From NCBI GenBank assembly GCA_003978105.1, contig QOAO01000010.1:1-64000 (forward strand): DNA of 64,000 bases, in the 5' to 3' direction. Under the pieces are notes generated by a model that worked only from the letters and a program-made list of their open reading frames with translations, made no database searches and was not told the origin of the DNA. Origin of the DNA: Thermovibrio sp. Lineage in GTDB: Bacteria > Aquificota > Desulfurobacteriia > Desulfurobacteriales > Desulfurobacteriaceae. Position numbers and translations under genes: made by a program. The stretch's first letter is position 1; each line of letters begins with the position of its first letter. Shown piece after piece: positions 17,124-27,096 of the stretch.

Positions 17124-18920
17124 TTACTCTACTTTTAAAACGGCTAAAAATGCCTCCTGGGGAACCTCAACCTTTCCTAACATTTTCATCTTCTTCTTAC
17201 CCTCTTTCTGCTTTTCGAGGAGTTTCTTCTTCCTCGTAACGTCCCCACCGTAACACTTTGCTAAAACATCCTTTCTCAGTGCCTTAACGTTTGTGCGGGC
17301 AATAATTTTGTTTCCTATTGCAGCCTGAATAGCAACCTCAAAGAGCTGTCTTGGAATTATCTCCTTGAGCTTATCGACCAGCTGCCTTCCCCTCTGATAC
17401 GCTTTATCCCTGTGGACTATAACAGAGAGAGCATCAATGGGCTTTCCGTTTATCAGGATGTCAAGTTTAACAAGATCTCCAGGCCTGTAACCTGCAAACT
17501 CGTAGTCAAATGACGCGTATCCCCTTGAGACGGACTTTAACTTGTCAAAGAAATCAAAGAGAATCTCTGAAAGTGGTATATCGTAGCGGAGCTCTACCCT
17601 TTGCTGGTCTAAGTACGAAAATCCCGTTTGGATGCCCCTCCTATCCTGACAGAGCTGCATAACTGGCCCTACGTACTCAGAAGGGGTGATTATTGATGCG
17701 GAGATATAGGGTTCCTCAATCCTCTCAATCTTTTCGGGAGGTGGCATCTGTGCAGGGTTCTGGACATCAACAGAACTTCCGTCCTTTAGGTAAACCTTGT
17801 ATATAACACTCGGGGCTGTTGCTATGAGGTTAAGACCAAACTCCCTCTCAAGTCTCTCCTTTATCACCTCCATGTGAAGGAGTCCTAAAAATCCACATCT
17901 GAAACCGAAACCTAAAGCTGCAGAGGTTTCAGGCTCAAAGAAGAGGGCAGCATCGTTCAGCTTTAACTTTTCTAAAGCTTCCTTAAGGTTCTCATAGTCG
18001 TCCGAATCCACAGGATAGAGTCCGGCAAAAACCATCGGCTTTGCAGGTCTGAAGCCGGGACAGGGCTCATCTGTAGGATTTTCGGCATCGGTTATCGTAT
18101 CCCCCACCTGGGTATCCTCAATGTTCTTAATGTTTGCAGCTATCCAACCGACTTCACCTGCAGAGAGCCTTTCCGTCTTGACCATATTCGGAGACTGAGT
18201 TCCAACCTCTACAACTTCAAACTCCTTGTCATTGGACATGAGCTTTATTCTCATTCCCGGCTTTATCTCTCCGTCAAAAACCCTTATGTAAGGGATAACA
18301 CCCCTGTAGTTATCGTAGAAGGAGTCAAAAATCAGAGCCTTTAACGGCCTATTAGGATCTCCCGACGGAGGTGGCACTTTCTTAACAATAGCTTCAAGAA
18401 TCTCCTTTATCCCTATTCCCTCCTTTGCAGAGGCAAGTATTGCATCGTCAGGGTCCAATCCCAAAACGTCTGCAATCTGTTCCTTTACCCAGTCGGGATT
18501 TGCACTTGGGAGGTCTACCTTGTTAATGACGGGAATTATCTCAAGACCGGCATCCAAGGCCAAGAAAAAGTTAGCAATTGTCTGGGCCTCAACCCCTTGA
18601 GTTGCATCTATTACTAAGAGAGCTCCCTCACAGGCAGACAAGCTCCTCGAAACCTCGTACGTAAAATCGACGTGGCCTGGAGTATCTATTAGGTGCATTG
18701 TGTAGGTCTTCCCGTCATCTGCCGTGTACTTCATTCTAACGGCGTTGAGCTTTATCGTGATTCCCCTCTCCCTCTCAAGTTCCAAAGTATCCAACATCTG
18801 CTCCTTCAGCTCCCTTTTAGAAACAGTACCCGTAAACTCAAGAAGCCGGTCTGCCAACGTTGACTTTCCGTGGTCTATATGGGCAATTATGCAAAAGTTC
18901 CTTATAAGCTCCTGGTTCAT
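17124..18920 (-). CDS. lepA: elongation factor 4 (LepA)
   Basis: A 598-residue translational GTPase, full length for EF4, acting on stalled or mistranslocated ribosomes. GTPase motifs are [15 protein letters not shown] (G1), [12 protein letters not shown] (switch I), DTPGHVDF (G3) and NKVDLPSA (G4). The LepA-specific C-terminal domain is complete, with [22 protein letters not shown] and [11 protein letters not shown] at the end. GGAGAGG precedes the ATG. It follows thiD by 39 bases on the same strand. Confidence 0.98.
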   Translation of the reverse strand: MNQELIRNFCIIAHIDHGKSTLADRLLEFTGTVSKRELKEQMLDTLELERERGITIKLNAVRMKYTADDGKTYTMHLIDTPGHVDFTYEVSRSLSACEGALLVIDATQGVEAQTIANFFLALDAGLEIIPVINKVDLPSANPDWVKEQIADVLGLDPDDAILASAKEGIGIKEILEAIVKKVPPPSGDPNRPLKALIFDSFYDNYRGVIPYIRVFDGEIKPGMRIKLMSNDKEFEVVEVGTQSPNMVKTERLSAGEVGWIAANIKNIEDTQVGDTITDAENPTDEPCPGFRPAKPMVFAGLYPVDSDDYENLKEALEKLKLNDAALFFEPETSAALGFGFRCGFLGLLHMEVIKERLEREFGLNLIATAPSVIYKVYLKDGSSVDVQNPAQMPPPEKIERIEEPYISASIITPSEYVGPVMQLCQDRRGIQTGFSYLDQQRVELRYDIPLSEILFDFFDKLKSVSRGYASFDYEFAGYRPGDLVKLDILINGKPIDALSVIVHRDKAYQRGRQLVDKLKEIIPRQLFEVAIQAAIGNKIIARTNVKALRKDVLAKCYGGDVTRKKKLLEKQKEGKKKMKMLGKVEVPQEAFLAVLKVE

Positions 18921-18959
18921 TCAACCTCTCCAAATGATTTTGTCTAAAAATATACGTTT

Positions 18960-19673
18960 TTAGAGTAATGAGTACAGCTGTTTAGCTCCACTCAAGAGTA
19001 TTGATTTTCTCCTGTACTCCTCTAAGAACTTTGAACTCTCAAGAAATGCCTCATTTAGGGTTTTTCCCTTTGCAAGTAGCGCCGTTAGTGAGGATGAGAA
19101 TGCACACCCCGTTCCTCTCACAACCCTACCGTCCCTCCTGTGACAGACCTCAGAAATAAGTTCACCCTCAACAAACAACCTATCACAAACAAGGTCACCC
19201 TTCGGAATTCCCTTTACAACTAAATTTTTCCCTCTAACAAAATCTCCTATCAATCTGTATTCATCAACGTTCGGCGTTAAGATGGTTGCAACATCTATCA
19301 AAGGAGAAATTACAGAAATCCTATCTATAAATGACTTTCCAAAGGTAGGTGATAAAACGGGGTCAAAAACAACAGGAACATCCAAACTTTTCAATCTTTC
19401 TGCTATTTTTTTATTAACATCTCTATCCCTGTGAGGAATTCCGACTTTTACCCCCCTTACATCAATCTCATCAAAAATCAGGTCAATCTGCTGTAAAAGG
19501 AGCTCCCCATCTGTGAATGAGACCGACAGAACTCCCTTAGTATTCTGTGAGGTGTTTACCGTAATAACGGCAGTTCCTAAAAAGCCAAAGATGTTAAATG
19601 TTTTAACGTCCCTTAGTATCCCCGCTCCACCTGTAGGATCAAATCCCGCAACTGTTAAAAGGAAGTTCTTCAT
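18960..19673 (-). CDS. thiD: hydroxymethylpyrimidine/phosphomethylpyrimidine kinase
   Basis: A 237-residue ribokinase-fold enzyme that phosphorylates HMP and HMP-P in thiamine synthesis. VAGFDPTGGAGILRDVKTF is the substrate-binding start (ThiD usually reads GSDSGGGAG; the FDPTGGAG form is found in several thermophile and delta-group homologues). LTPNVDEYRLI and the catalytic RGTGCAFSSSLTALLAKG are clear. The ATG at 19673 is chosen because GGAGAGGGT precedes it; an upstream in-frame start at 19712 lacks a ribosome site. It is divergent from argS. Confidence 0.88.
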   Translation of the reverse strand: MKNFLLTVAGFDPTGGAGILRDVKTFNIFGFLGTAVITVNTSQNTKGVLSVSFTDGELLLQQIDLIFDEIDVRGVKVGIPHRDRDVNKKIAERLKSLDVPVVFDPVLSPTFGKSFIDRISVISPLIDVATILTPNVDEYRLIGDFVRGKNLVVKGIPKGDLVCDRLFVEGELISEVCHRRDGRVVRGTGCAFSSSLTALLAKGKTLNEAFLESSKFLEEYRRKSILLSGAKQLYSLL

Positions 19674-19687
19674 ACCCTCTCCAATAG

Positions 19688-19693
19688 TATAAT
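19688..19693 (+). promoter_or_regulatory. candidate -10 box for argS
   Basis: TATAAT lies in the short divergent thiD-argS gap, 37 nt before the argS ATG. No good -35 hexamer is seen, and the box is close to the thiD ribosome site. Weak call. Confidence 0.25.
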
Positions 19694-19730
19694 CTGGATT
19701 CAAAGCTAACAAATTAACTCTGGAGAGGCA

Positions 19731-21392
19731 ATGAGAGAAATAGTAAAGGAGAGAGTCTTAAATGCAGTAAGGGAAATTTACGGAGAGGATGCTGTAGGAG
19801 TTCTTGAAAGGGCAACTTTTGAGAAACCTAAAAGGAAGGAGTTTGGGGACCTTGCTACAAATGCGTCATTTTTACTTTCAAAACTTTTAAAGCAACCTCC
19901 AAAAGCTATTGCCGAGGAGATAAAAAGAGTCTTGATGGAAAGTGGCGATTTTGAGAGCGTTGAGGTTGCAGGAGGAGGATTCATAAACTTCAGGCTCTCC
20001 CAAAGACTCTACAGAGAGCTCCTTGAAAAAATAGTTGAGGAAGATTTTTATCTATCAAATATTGGAAAGGGGGAGAGGGTTCTCTTAGAGTACGTTTCTG
20101 CAAATCCAACAGGCCCTCTACACGTAGGACATGGAAGGGGAGCCGTTGTTGGAGATGTCCTTTACAGAATAATGAAGGTTACAGGCTACAGTCCTGAAAG
20201 GGAATTCTACATAAACGATGCAGGAAGGCAGATAAGACTTTTAGGAATTTCAATTTACCTTAGGATAAAGGAGATAAAAGGAGAAAAGATAGAGCTCCCC
20301 GAGGATGCCTACTCCGGCGAAATTGAAATCTGGGGAAGGAACTACATTAAAGAACTTGCAGAGAAGCTCCTCAATTTAAAACCGGAAATTTTGGAGCTCC
20401 CCGAGGAGGAGGCTGTTAAGTTAGCTGCCGAATTTGGGAAGGAGGAGATACTTAAGTGGATTCAGGAGGACTTGAAGGAGCTCCGCGTTGAGTTTGACAA
20501 CTGGTTCAGCGAGAGGGAGCTCTATAAAAATGGAGAAGTAGAGAAGGTTTTAGAACTCTTAAAGGAAAAGGGCTACATATACGAAAAAGATGGAGCCCTC
20601 TGGCTCAAGACAACCCTGTTTGGAGACGACAAGGATAGGGTTGTAAAGCGCTCAAACGGTGAGTATACCTACTTTGCCTCAGATATTGCCTACCACTACA
20701 ACAAAATTAGGAGAGGTTACGACAGAGGAATAGACGTATGGGGAGCTGACCACCACGGCTACATTCCCCGTGTTAAGGCTGCAATAGAAGCACTTGGAAA
20801 GAATCCTGATTGGCTTGAGGTTATACTCATACAGTTAGTTAAACTCTTTAAAAACGGTGAAGAGATAAAAATGTCAAAGAGAAAGGGGAACTTTATTCCC
20901 CTGAGATGGCTTATGGATGAAGTTGGCGTTGATGCTGTCAGGTTTTTCTTCCTCCTCAAGCGCCACGATACTCCCCTTGACTTTGACATTGACCTTGCCC
21001 TTTCTCAAAAGAGTGAAAACCCCGTTTACTACGTTCAGTATGCCCATGCAAGGCTCTGCAGTGTAATGGATAAAGCAAGGGAGAAGGGGTTCTTACCTAA
21101 AAAGGAGAACTTAAACCTTCTTAAATCAGAAGAGGAGAGGGAACTGATTCTCAAAGCTTACGGATTCAGGTACGAACTTCAGCAGTCCGCCGTGAAGAGG
21201 GAGCCCCACAGAATTACCTACTACTTAATAGATTTAGCCTCATCTCTTCACAGGTTTTATAACAAGCACAGGGTTATTGATGAGGAGAATAGAGGACTCT
21301 CTGAAGCCCGCCTCTATTTAATAGAAGGGATAAAAAGAGTGATTAAATTAGGACTCGGAATCCTAAATATAAATGCACCGAGGAGGATGTAA
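19731..21392 (+). CDS. argS: arginyl-tRNA synthetase
   Basis: The 553-residue class I synthetase charges tRNA-Arg. An N-terminal Add1 domain (about 1-100) is followed by ANPTGPLHVGHGRGAVVGD (HIGH motif), GADHHGYIPRVKAA, and MSKRKGNFIPL (KMSKS motif). The DALR anticodon-binding domain lies at the end (SSLHRFYNKHRVI). The ATG has GGAGAGG upstream. The SPOR gene begins on the last base of the stop codon. Confidence 0.98.
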   Translation: MREIVKERVLNAVREIYGEDAVGVLERATFEKPKRKEFGDLATNASFLLSKLLKQPPKAIAEEIKRVLMESGDFESVEVAGGGFINFRLSQRLYRELLEKIVEEDFYLSNIGKGERVLLEYVSANPTGPLHVGHGRGAVVGDVLYRIMKVTGYSPEREFYINDAGRQIRLLGISIYLRIKEIKGEKIELPEDAYSGEIEIWGRNYIKELAEKLLNLKPEILELPEEEAVKLAAEFGKEEILKWIQEDLKELRVEFDNWFSERELYKNGEVEKVLELLKEKGYIYEKDGALWLKTTLFGDDKDRVVKRSNGEYTYFASDIAYHYNKIRRGYDRGIDVWGADHHGYIPRVKAAIEALGKNPDWLEVILIQLVKLFKNGEEIKMSKRKGNFIPLRWLMDEVGVDAVRFFFLLKRHDTPLDFDIDLALSQKSENPVYYVQYAHARLCSVMDKAREKGFLPKKENLNLLKSEEERELILKAYGFRYELQQSAVKREPHRITYYLIDLASSLHRFYNKHRVIDEENRGLSEARLYLIEGIKRVIKLGLGILNINAPRRM

Positions 21393-22072
21393 TGGAAGGG
21401 GATAGGAGATTTCAGGTGATTTTTGTCGTTATTTCAGCACTGCTTTTTGGATTTGCCTACGGAATAGGTTACTACGTTGGAAAGGGAAAAGGTATAGAAG
21501 AAGAGAAAAAGATATGTGAAATTGAGAAAAAACAGATTGTTAAAACACTATCAAGAATTGTCCCTGTATCAAGGCCAGAACCTCTTGAGGAGAAAGTTGT
21601 TAGTGAAAAAACAGAAGTAGAAGCAGAAAGTGAGAATAAGTCGGAAGTTGCTTCAAATGGAACAGGTTCAAACGGGACAGGAGAGGAGATTACTCAGGTT
21701 GCACAAATTACAAGTAATCAAACAGAAGTTGAAAAGACAGAAGAGATAGCAGAGGAAGAGGTTGAAAACAGAGAACCAGAAGAAAAAACTGAAGAGGTTA
21801 AAAGTAAAGAGGAGAAAATCGAGAAAGAAAGAGAGGTCAAACAAAACCAGTCTGGTAAGTACTATCTTCAAGTTGGCGTATTCAGAAGTAAAGAAAATGC
21901 CTTAAAGCTTGCTGAGCGTTTACAAAAATTAGGTTTTAAGCCCAAAACCATATATACCAGCCGTTATGTAAAGGTAGCAGTTGGTTACTTCCAGACTAAG
22001 AGAGAAGCTTTAAAGACCAAAAAGGAACTTTCCTCACATGGAATAAGTGCCATTTTGAAGAGGAGGAAATAG
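21392..22072 (+). CDS. membrane-anchored SPOR-domain protein
   Basis: The 226-residue protein has one N-terminal membrane segment (VIFVVISALLFGFAYGIGYYV), a long acidic low-complexity linker (about 60-150, with NGTGSNGTGEE), and a C-terminal SPOR domain (KYYLQVGVFRSKENALKLAERL to the end). SPOR domains bind denuded septal peptidoglycan, so a role in division or cell-wall remodelling is likely (FtsN/DedD-like architecture). It is translationally coupled to argS and to the downstream TatD fusion. Confidence 0.9.
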   Translation: MEGDRRFQVIFVVISALLFGFAYGIGYYVGKGKGIEEEKKICEIEKKQIVKTLSRIVPVSRPEPLEEKVVSEKTEVEAESENKSEVASNGTGSNGTGEEITQVAQITSNQTEVEKTEEIAEEEVENREPEEKTEEVKSKEEKIEKEREVKQNQSGKYYLQVGVFRSKENALKLAERLQKLGFKPKTIYTSRYVKVAVGYFQTKREALKTKKELSSHGISAILKRRK

Positions 22073-23460
22073 TGATAGACATCCATGCCCATATTCACTT
22101 TTCACAGTTCGATGAGGACAGGGAAGAGATAATAAAGGAGTGTGAGGAAAAGTTAGATGCCGTTATAACAGTAGGTTGCGATTTAGAAGACAGTAAAAGG
22201 GCAATTGAGGTTGCAAACTCAAGCAAAAAAATCTACGCATCCGTAGGAATTCACCCTCACGAGGCAAGGAACTACTCTGAGGGGGACTACGAAAGAATCG
22301 TTGAACTTGCAAGAAGTCCAAAGGTGGTTGCTTTAGGAGAAACGGGGTTAGACTTTTACAGAAACCTATCCCCAAAGGAAAAACAGTACGAAGTGTTCCA
22401 CATGCAGGTTGAAATAGCAAAGGAGCTTGACATTCCTGTAATAATCCACACGAGGAATGCTGCCAAGGAGATGGCAGATTTCATAAGAAAACACTTTGAT
22501 GGAGTTAGAGGAGTTATCCACTGCTTTAGCGGTGAAAAAGAGCTCCTTGAATCCGCATTGGATGCAGGACTGTTTATCTCCTACGCTGGCATAGTAACGT
22601 ATCCAAAGAACAATGAATTGAGGGAGACGTTAAAGTACGTTCCCTCATCAAGACTACTAATAGAGACTGACTCTCCGTATCTATCACCCCAACCTGTTAG
22701 GGGAAGGAAAAACAAACCTACGTACGTTGCATATACGGCAATGACAGTAGCAAGAGAGTTGGGACTTTCGTTTAAAGATGTAGACAGGATAACAACGGTT
22801 AACGCAAAGAGGCTTTTTAATCTGCCTCTAACGGGTGAAGAAGAGAAGGAGAGGTTGGTTTATCAGGTTGGAGATAAACTCTACATCAATTTAACTTCTA
22901 ACTGTCCTTGTTCCTGTAAGTTCTGTTTTAGGGGAATGGAAGACTACGTCTTGGGATACAACCTACACCTCAGAAGGGAACCTATTCCGGAAGAGTACAT
23001 GTACAGAACAAAAAACCCGGGAGTTTATAGTGAAATTGTTTTCTGTGGGTATGGAGAACCATTTGAAAGGTACGAAGCCTTAAAGAAGGTTGCCGGGTGG
23101 ATCAAAAAGTTTTCAAAGGATACGCCAGTCAGGATTGATACCTGCGGGTTGGGATACCTGATAACAGGAAACGAGAAAATTTTGGAGGAATTGAAGGGAC
23201 TAATTGACTCCTTCAGTATAAGTGTTAATGCTTCCAACAAAAAAGAATATCTAAGAGTTGTAAGGCCCAAATTTGGGGAAAGAAGTTGGGACTCGCTGGT
23301 AAAATTTATAAAGGATGCAAAGAAGCTTGGATTCAATGTGAAGGTAACTGCTGTTGACTATCCGGGATTTAATAGAAACGACTTTGAAAAATTTGCAAGG
23401 GAGTTGGGGGTGGAGTACAGAGTTCGGTCTTTTAAGAGGTTTAAGAAATGGGAAGAATAG
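22072..23460 (+). CDS. TatD-family hydrolase fused to a radical SAM domain
   Basis: One 462-residue ORF joins two enzymes. Residues 1-252 are a TatD metal-dependent deoxyribonuclease with H5/H7, E90 (GETGLDF), H126, H150 and D200 (ETDSPYL), all metal ligands present. Residues 262-462 form a small radical SAM domain with CX3CX2C (C278, C282, C285) and the SAM-binding GYGEP motif. Separate TatD-linked radical SAM proteins are known, so the fusion supports a joint role, but the substrate is unknown. GTG start, overlapping the SPOR stop by one base; nikR starts inside the 3' end. Confidence 0.9.
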   Translation: MIDIHAHIHFSQFDEDREEIIKECEEKLDAVITVGCDLEDSKRAIEVANSSKKIYASVGIHPHEARNYSEGDYERIVELARSPKVVALGETGLDFYRNLSPKEKQYEVFHMQVEIAKELDIPVIIHTRNAAKEMADFIRKHFDGVRGVIHCFSGEKELLESALDAGLFISYAGIVTYPKNNELRETLKYVPSSRLLIETDSPYLSPQPVRGRKNKPTYVAYTAMTVARELGLSFKDVDRITTVNAKRLFNLPLTGEEEKERLVYQVGDKLYINLTSNCPCSCKFCFRGMEDYVLGYNLHLRREPIPEEYMYRTKNPGVYSEIVFCGYGEPFERYEALKKVAGWIKKFSKDTPVRIDTCGLGYLITGNEKILEELKGLIDSFSISVNASNKKEYLRVVRPKFGERSWDSLVKFIKDAKKLGFNVKVTAVDYPGFNRNDFEKFARELGVEYRVRSFKRFKKWEE

Positions 23461-23855
23461 TAAGGTTGACGGTTTCCCTTGAGGAAAAGTTACTTGAGAA
23501 ATTTGAGAAGTTTATCGAGGAAAAAGGATACCTCAGCCGTTCAGAGGCAATAAGGGATTTAATTAGGGCCGCCCTAATAGAAAAGGACTTAAAGCCCGAA
23601 AGCTTTGCCTTTGGAACGATAACCGTTGTCTACGACCACCATCAAAAGGACTTAGTAGATAGATTAACAGAAATTGAGCATAACTACTTGGGAAACATTA
23701 TCTCTACAATGCACATTCACATAGACCCCCACCACTGTTTAGAGGTAATAGCAGTTAAGGGGAGAGTAAAGGAGATAAAGGAGCTTGCTGACAAGATAAC
23801 TTCTCTGAAGGGAGTTAAGCACTCAAAGTTAGTATTTACAGGAATTGAACCTTAA
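23448..23855 (+). CDS. nikR: nickel-responsive regulator NikR
   Basis: A 135-residue ribbon-helix-helix repressor with a C-terminal ACT domain. The RHH part is RIVRLTVSLEEKLLEKFEKF to about residue 45. The square-planar Ni site of E. coli NikR (H76, H87, H89, C95) is matched by H78, H89, H91 and C97. It normally controls nickel uptake or Ni enzyme genes, yet no such gene is nearby. Its ATG overlaps the TatD-radical SAM gene by 13 bases. Confidence 0.95.
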   Translation: MGRIVRLTVSLEEKLLEKFEKFIEEKGYLSRSEAIRDLIRAALIEKDLKPESFAFGTITVVYDHHQKDLVDRLTEIEHNYLGNIISTMHIHIDPHHCLEVIAVKGRVKEIKELADKITSLKGVKHSKLVFTGIEP

Positions 23856-23900
23856 CTTCACAGGTTTATATTCTCTGTAGCAATCAATTGGGAGGTTAGG

Positions 23901-24644
23901 ATGGCTGGACACTCCAAATGGGCAAACATTAGACATAAAAAGGCAGCACAGGATGCCAAGAGGGGTAAAATCTTTACAAAGCTTGCAAGGGAAATTACAG
24001 TGGCTGCAAAGGAGGGTGGAGGAGACCCTGAAAAGAATCCCCGTCTAAGGGCAGCAATAGAGAAGGCCCGTAAGTTTAATATGCCAAAGGAGAACATTGA
24101 GAGGGCTATCAAAAGGGGAACGGGTGAGCTTGCAGGAGAGTCCTACGAGGAGGTAACGTACGAAGGGTACGGTCCTGGAGGAGTTGCAATAATTGTTAAG
24201 TGTTTAACGGACAACAGGAACAGGACTGCAGCTGAAGTAAGGCATGCGTTTTCCAAGCATGGAGGAAACTTGGGAACTTCAGGTTGCGTTTCATGGATGT
24301 TTGAGAGAAAGGGAGTAATCATTATTCCAGCAGAAAGTTACGATGAAGAAACTGTTATGATGGCTGCAATTGAGGCCGGAGCAGAAGACGTCGTAAGGGA
24401 GGACGAAAAGTTTGTGGTTTATACAGAACCGTCTGAGCTTGAAACTGTTAAAGAGGGAATTTCAAACAGTGGAATAGAGATTGAAGAAGCTAAGTTGGAC
24501 CTTATTCCAACAACGACTACAAAGGTGGAAGGAGAAACTGCACTAAAAGTTTTAAAACTCCTGGAAGTTCTTGAGGATTTGGATGATGTACAGGAAGTTT
24601 ACTCCAACTTTGACATGCCCGAAGAGGTTATGAATAATGCGTAA
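23901..24644 (+). CDS. yebC: YebC/TACO1-family translation/transcription factor
   Basis: The 247-residue protein begins [22 protein letters not shown] in the way typical of the family and carries the three-domain fold. Bacterial YebC proteins have been reported both as DNA-binding regulators and as ribosome-associated factors easing stalls at proline stretches; the type cannot be told here. GGGAGG precedes the ATG. The next gene starts within its last eight bases. Confidence 0.95.
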   Translation: MAGHSKWANIRHKKAAQDAKRGKIFTKLAREITVAAKEGGGDPEKNPRLRAAIEKARKFNMPKENIERAIKRGTGELAGESYEEVTYEGYGPGGVAIIVKCLTDNRNRTAAEVRHAFSKHGGNLGTSGCVSWMFERKGVIIIPAESYDEETVMMAAIEAGAEDVVREDEKFVVYTEPSELETVKEGISNSGIEIEEAKLDLIPTTTTKVEGETALKVLKLLEVLEDLDDVQEVYSNFDMPEEVMNNA

Positions 24645-25698
24645 ACTTTTCCTTACTGCTCTTTCTCTTTCTCTCCTCCCTCTCCCCTCCCTTTCCCATA
24701 GCTTGAAGGACTCTGTTTATACCGAGTCTAAAATTCTCCTCGAGTGTTCACTTAACAAAAATTCCTGTGAAACGTTGTTGGACATTCCCTGGGACAAACC
24801 AACCTTTCAGTTTTGGCTCTCCTACTACAAAAACGGGTGGAATAAACTAAAACTGCTTTCACAAATTGACTCATTTAAGCTTTTCTATCCAAAAATTGTT
24901 GAAATTTTTAGGAAGGAGGGAATTCCTGAGGACTTAGCTCTCCTATCCATTGTAGAAAGCCAGGGAAACCCATCGGCCGTTTCAAAGGCCGGGGCTGCCG
25001 GGCTTTGGCAGCTTATGCCTTCAACTGCAAGAAGGCTCGGGCTCAAGGTCAACTGGCTAATCGATGAGAGATTTGACCCCATAAAGTCAACTAAGGCTGC
25101 AGCTAAATACCTAAAGGAGCTCTACTCCATCTTCCACAGGTGGGACTTGGCAATAGCTGCATACAATGCAGGTCCTGGAAGGATTCAAAACAGGCTCAAG
25201 AAGTTGGGGGATGCGGACTTTTGGGACTTAACGAAACTTCCCGATGAAACTCTCAACTACGTTCCAAAATTTTACGCAGTTCTTTCTGTTGTAAAGGGAA
25301 GTAACATACTGAGAAATGGAAGTAAGGAAACACTGGTTACGATAAAAGTAAAAAGTAGAACAACCCTTAGGAGAATAGCAAGAGCTCTAAACGTTCGCTA
25401 TTCAACGGTAAGAAAGTACAACAGGTTTTTTAGGAGAAACATCGTTCCTCCAAACTACTACATATACCTTCCATCTAAATCAATAAGGAACTACCACATA
25501 TTAAAGTATGCAAAGTCAAAAAAAATCTTTATCTATGTTCCAAAAAGAAGAGAAACTATTACTCTAATAGCGAGAAAGTTTGGAGTAAATCCAAAGCTAA
25601 TTAAGGAGATTAACAGGCTCAGGAACAACAGAATCTACTTTGGAAAACCAATAATAATAGTTAAATTAGGTGAAAAAGGAAGAGATGGAAAGAGTTAA
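24637..25698 (+). CDS. membrane-bound/exported lytic transglycosylase with LysM repeats (MltD-like)
   Basis: A 353-residue exported protein. A signal peptide ([19 protein letters not shown]) is followed by an SLT transglycosylase domain (about 85-225), with catalytic Glu in [21 protein letters not shown] and the motifs [11 protein letters not shown] and AYNAGPGRI. Two LysM-like peptidoglycan-binding repeats follow (about 232-275 and 290-340). It cleaves glycan strands with 1,6-anhydro product. It overlaps yebC by 8 bases and trmI by 14. Confidence 0.93.
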   Translation: MRKLFLTALSLSLLPLPSLSHSLKDSVYTESKILLECSLNKNSCETLLDIPWDKPTFQFWLSYYKNGWNKLKLLSQIDSFKLFYPKIVEIFRKEGIPEDLALLSIVESQGNPSAVSKAGAAGLWQLMPSTARRLGLKVNWLIDERFDPIKSTKAAAKYLKELYSIFHRWDLAIAAYNAGPGRIQNRLKKLGDADFWDLTKLPDETLNYVPKFYAVLSVVKGSNILRNGSKETLVTIKVKSRTTLRRIARALNVRYSTVRKYNRFFRRNIVPPNYYIYLPSKSIRNYHILKYAKSKKIFIYVPKRRETITLIARKFGVNPKLIKEINRLRNNRIYFGKPIIIVKLGEKGRDGKS

Positions 25699-26491
25699 GG
25701 AAAACGACACAGTTATTCTTTTCGACCCAGAGAAGAAAAAGAAGTACTTCTTAAACCTATCACTGGCAAGGGGAAAGTTCAACACGGACAGAGGAGAGGT
25801 CCAGCTGGGTGAAATCGTAGGAAAACCCTACGGTTCAAAAATAGAAACCCACAAGGGATTTTCCTACGTAATTCTCCCCGTTTCCATCTATGAGTTCATA
25901 ATGTACAAACTGAACAGACTGACACAGATTGTTTATCCCAAGGATGCAGGATACATCCTCTTGAGGCTCAACGTTAAACCCGGAGATACAGTAGTTGAGA
26001 GCGGTATAGGTAGTGGAGCTCTTACCTCAGTATTTGCTCAGGCAGTGGGAGAAAATGGTAAAGTTATTAGCTATGAGAGAAGGGAGGAGTTTATAAAGAA
26101 CGCCCTGTCAAACCTGAGAAAGTTGAACCTTGAAAGTAGAGTTGAGGTAAGACACAGGGATATATCCGAAGGGTTTGATGAGGTTGAGTCTGCCGATGCC
26201 CTTTTCTTAGACGTTAGAGAACCGTGGCTATACGTAGATAAGGCCTACAGAGCCCTTAAAACGGGTCATTTTTTGGGAATTTTAGTTCCTACCGTGAACC
26301 AGGTAATTGAAACCCTTAAGGAACTTAAGAAACATCCATTTATGGATGTTGAGGTCAGTGAAATCCTACTTAGGAAGTACAAGAGGGTACCTGAGAGGTT
26401 GAGGCCGGAGGATAGAATGCCCGCTCATACTGCATACCTGATTTTTGCAAGGAAACTTCCAGAAGATGTGAGGATTGAATGGGAGGAATAG
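25685..26491 (+). CDS. trmI: tRNA (adenine-N1)-58 methyltransferase TrmI
   Basis: The 268-residue protein belongs to the TrmI family that methylates A58 in the T loop, which is important in thermophiles. The N-terminal beta domain ends near YPKDAGYILLRLNVKPGD. The SAM site is VESGIGSGALTSVFAQAVG, the catalytic region ALFLDVREPWLY, and the C-terminal MPAHTAYLIFARK is typical. ATG 25685 is chosen with AAGGA four bases upstream; a GTG at 25670 is in frame but lacks a site. Confidence 0.93.
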   Translation: MERVKENDTVILFDPEKKKKYFLNLSLARGKFNTDRGEVQLGEIVGKPYGSKIETHKGFSYVILPVSIYEFIMYKLNRLTQIVYPKDAGYILLRLNVKPGDTVVESGIGSGALTSVFAQAVGENGKVISYERREEFIKNALSNLRKLNLESRVEVRHRDISEGFDEVESADALFLDVREPWLYVDKAYRALKTGHFLGILVPTVNQVIETLKELKKHPFMDVEVSEILLRKYKRVPERLRPEDRMPAHTAYLIFARKLPEDVRIEWEE

Positions 26492-27096
26492 AGCTCTTAA
26501 ACAAGGCGGGAATATCGGGCTATCTCATACTTCTTCTTTCCATTGTTTCATTGGCCGTTGTATTTGAAAAGCTGTACGTATTGAGATTAGGAAAGTTGGT
26601 TCCAAAGGACGATTTGAGGCTCTTGGTTGAGTTTTTAGGACAGGGAAACATAGGAGATGCTGTGGAGCTCTGTAAGAGAAGGAGGAGCCTCCTTTCGGCG
26701 GTTGTTTTCGATGCAATAAAGAACATGGGAAAACAGACGAGGGAAAACTTCCTCCACGCTTTTGAGGTTAGTGCAAGGAGGCGCTTTATTGAGCTTGAAA
26801 GGGGAATGGCGCTCCTTGCAATAACTGCAGCTACCTCTCCCCTTTTAGGACTACTGGGAACCGTTTTGGGGATGGTTAAGATATTTGGAGCTCTAACAGG
26901 CGGAACGGGGATGGGAAATCCTCAGGAGCTCTCTGCAGGAATAGCTGAAGCTCTCCTTACAACGATTATAGGACTGATTGTTGCTATTCCGGCAATTGCC
27001 ATGTACAACATATTTAACAAAAAACTTGACAAAATAGCTGCAGAAATTGAGGCTGCAGGGGTTCTCCTTGCAAACAACTTTAAAGGCCTGTCATGA
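26479..27096 (+). CDS. MotA/TolQ/ExbB proton channel family protein
   Basis: A 205-residue inner-membrane protein with three membrane segments (about 12-30, 110-135, 152-178) and the family stretch ATSPLLGLLGTVLGMVKIF plus TTIIGLIVAIPAIAMYN. It should form the pentameric stator of an ExbB-ExbD or TolQ-TolR proton motor. No ExbD/TolR partner is adjacent: the next gene is xth. Its start overlaps trmI by 13 bases, so it is part of the same operon. Confidence 0.9.
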   Translation: MGGIELLNKAGISGYLILLLSIVSLAVVFEKLYVLRLGKLVPKDDLRLLVEFLGQGNIGDAVELCKRRRSLLSAVVFDAIKNMGKQTRENFLHAFEVSARRRFIELERGMALLAITAATSPLLGLLGTVLGMVKIFGALTGGTGMGNPQELSAGIAEALLTTIIGLIVAIPAIAMYNIFNKKLDKIAAEIEAAGVLLANNFKGLS

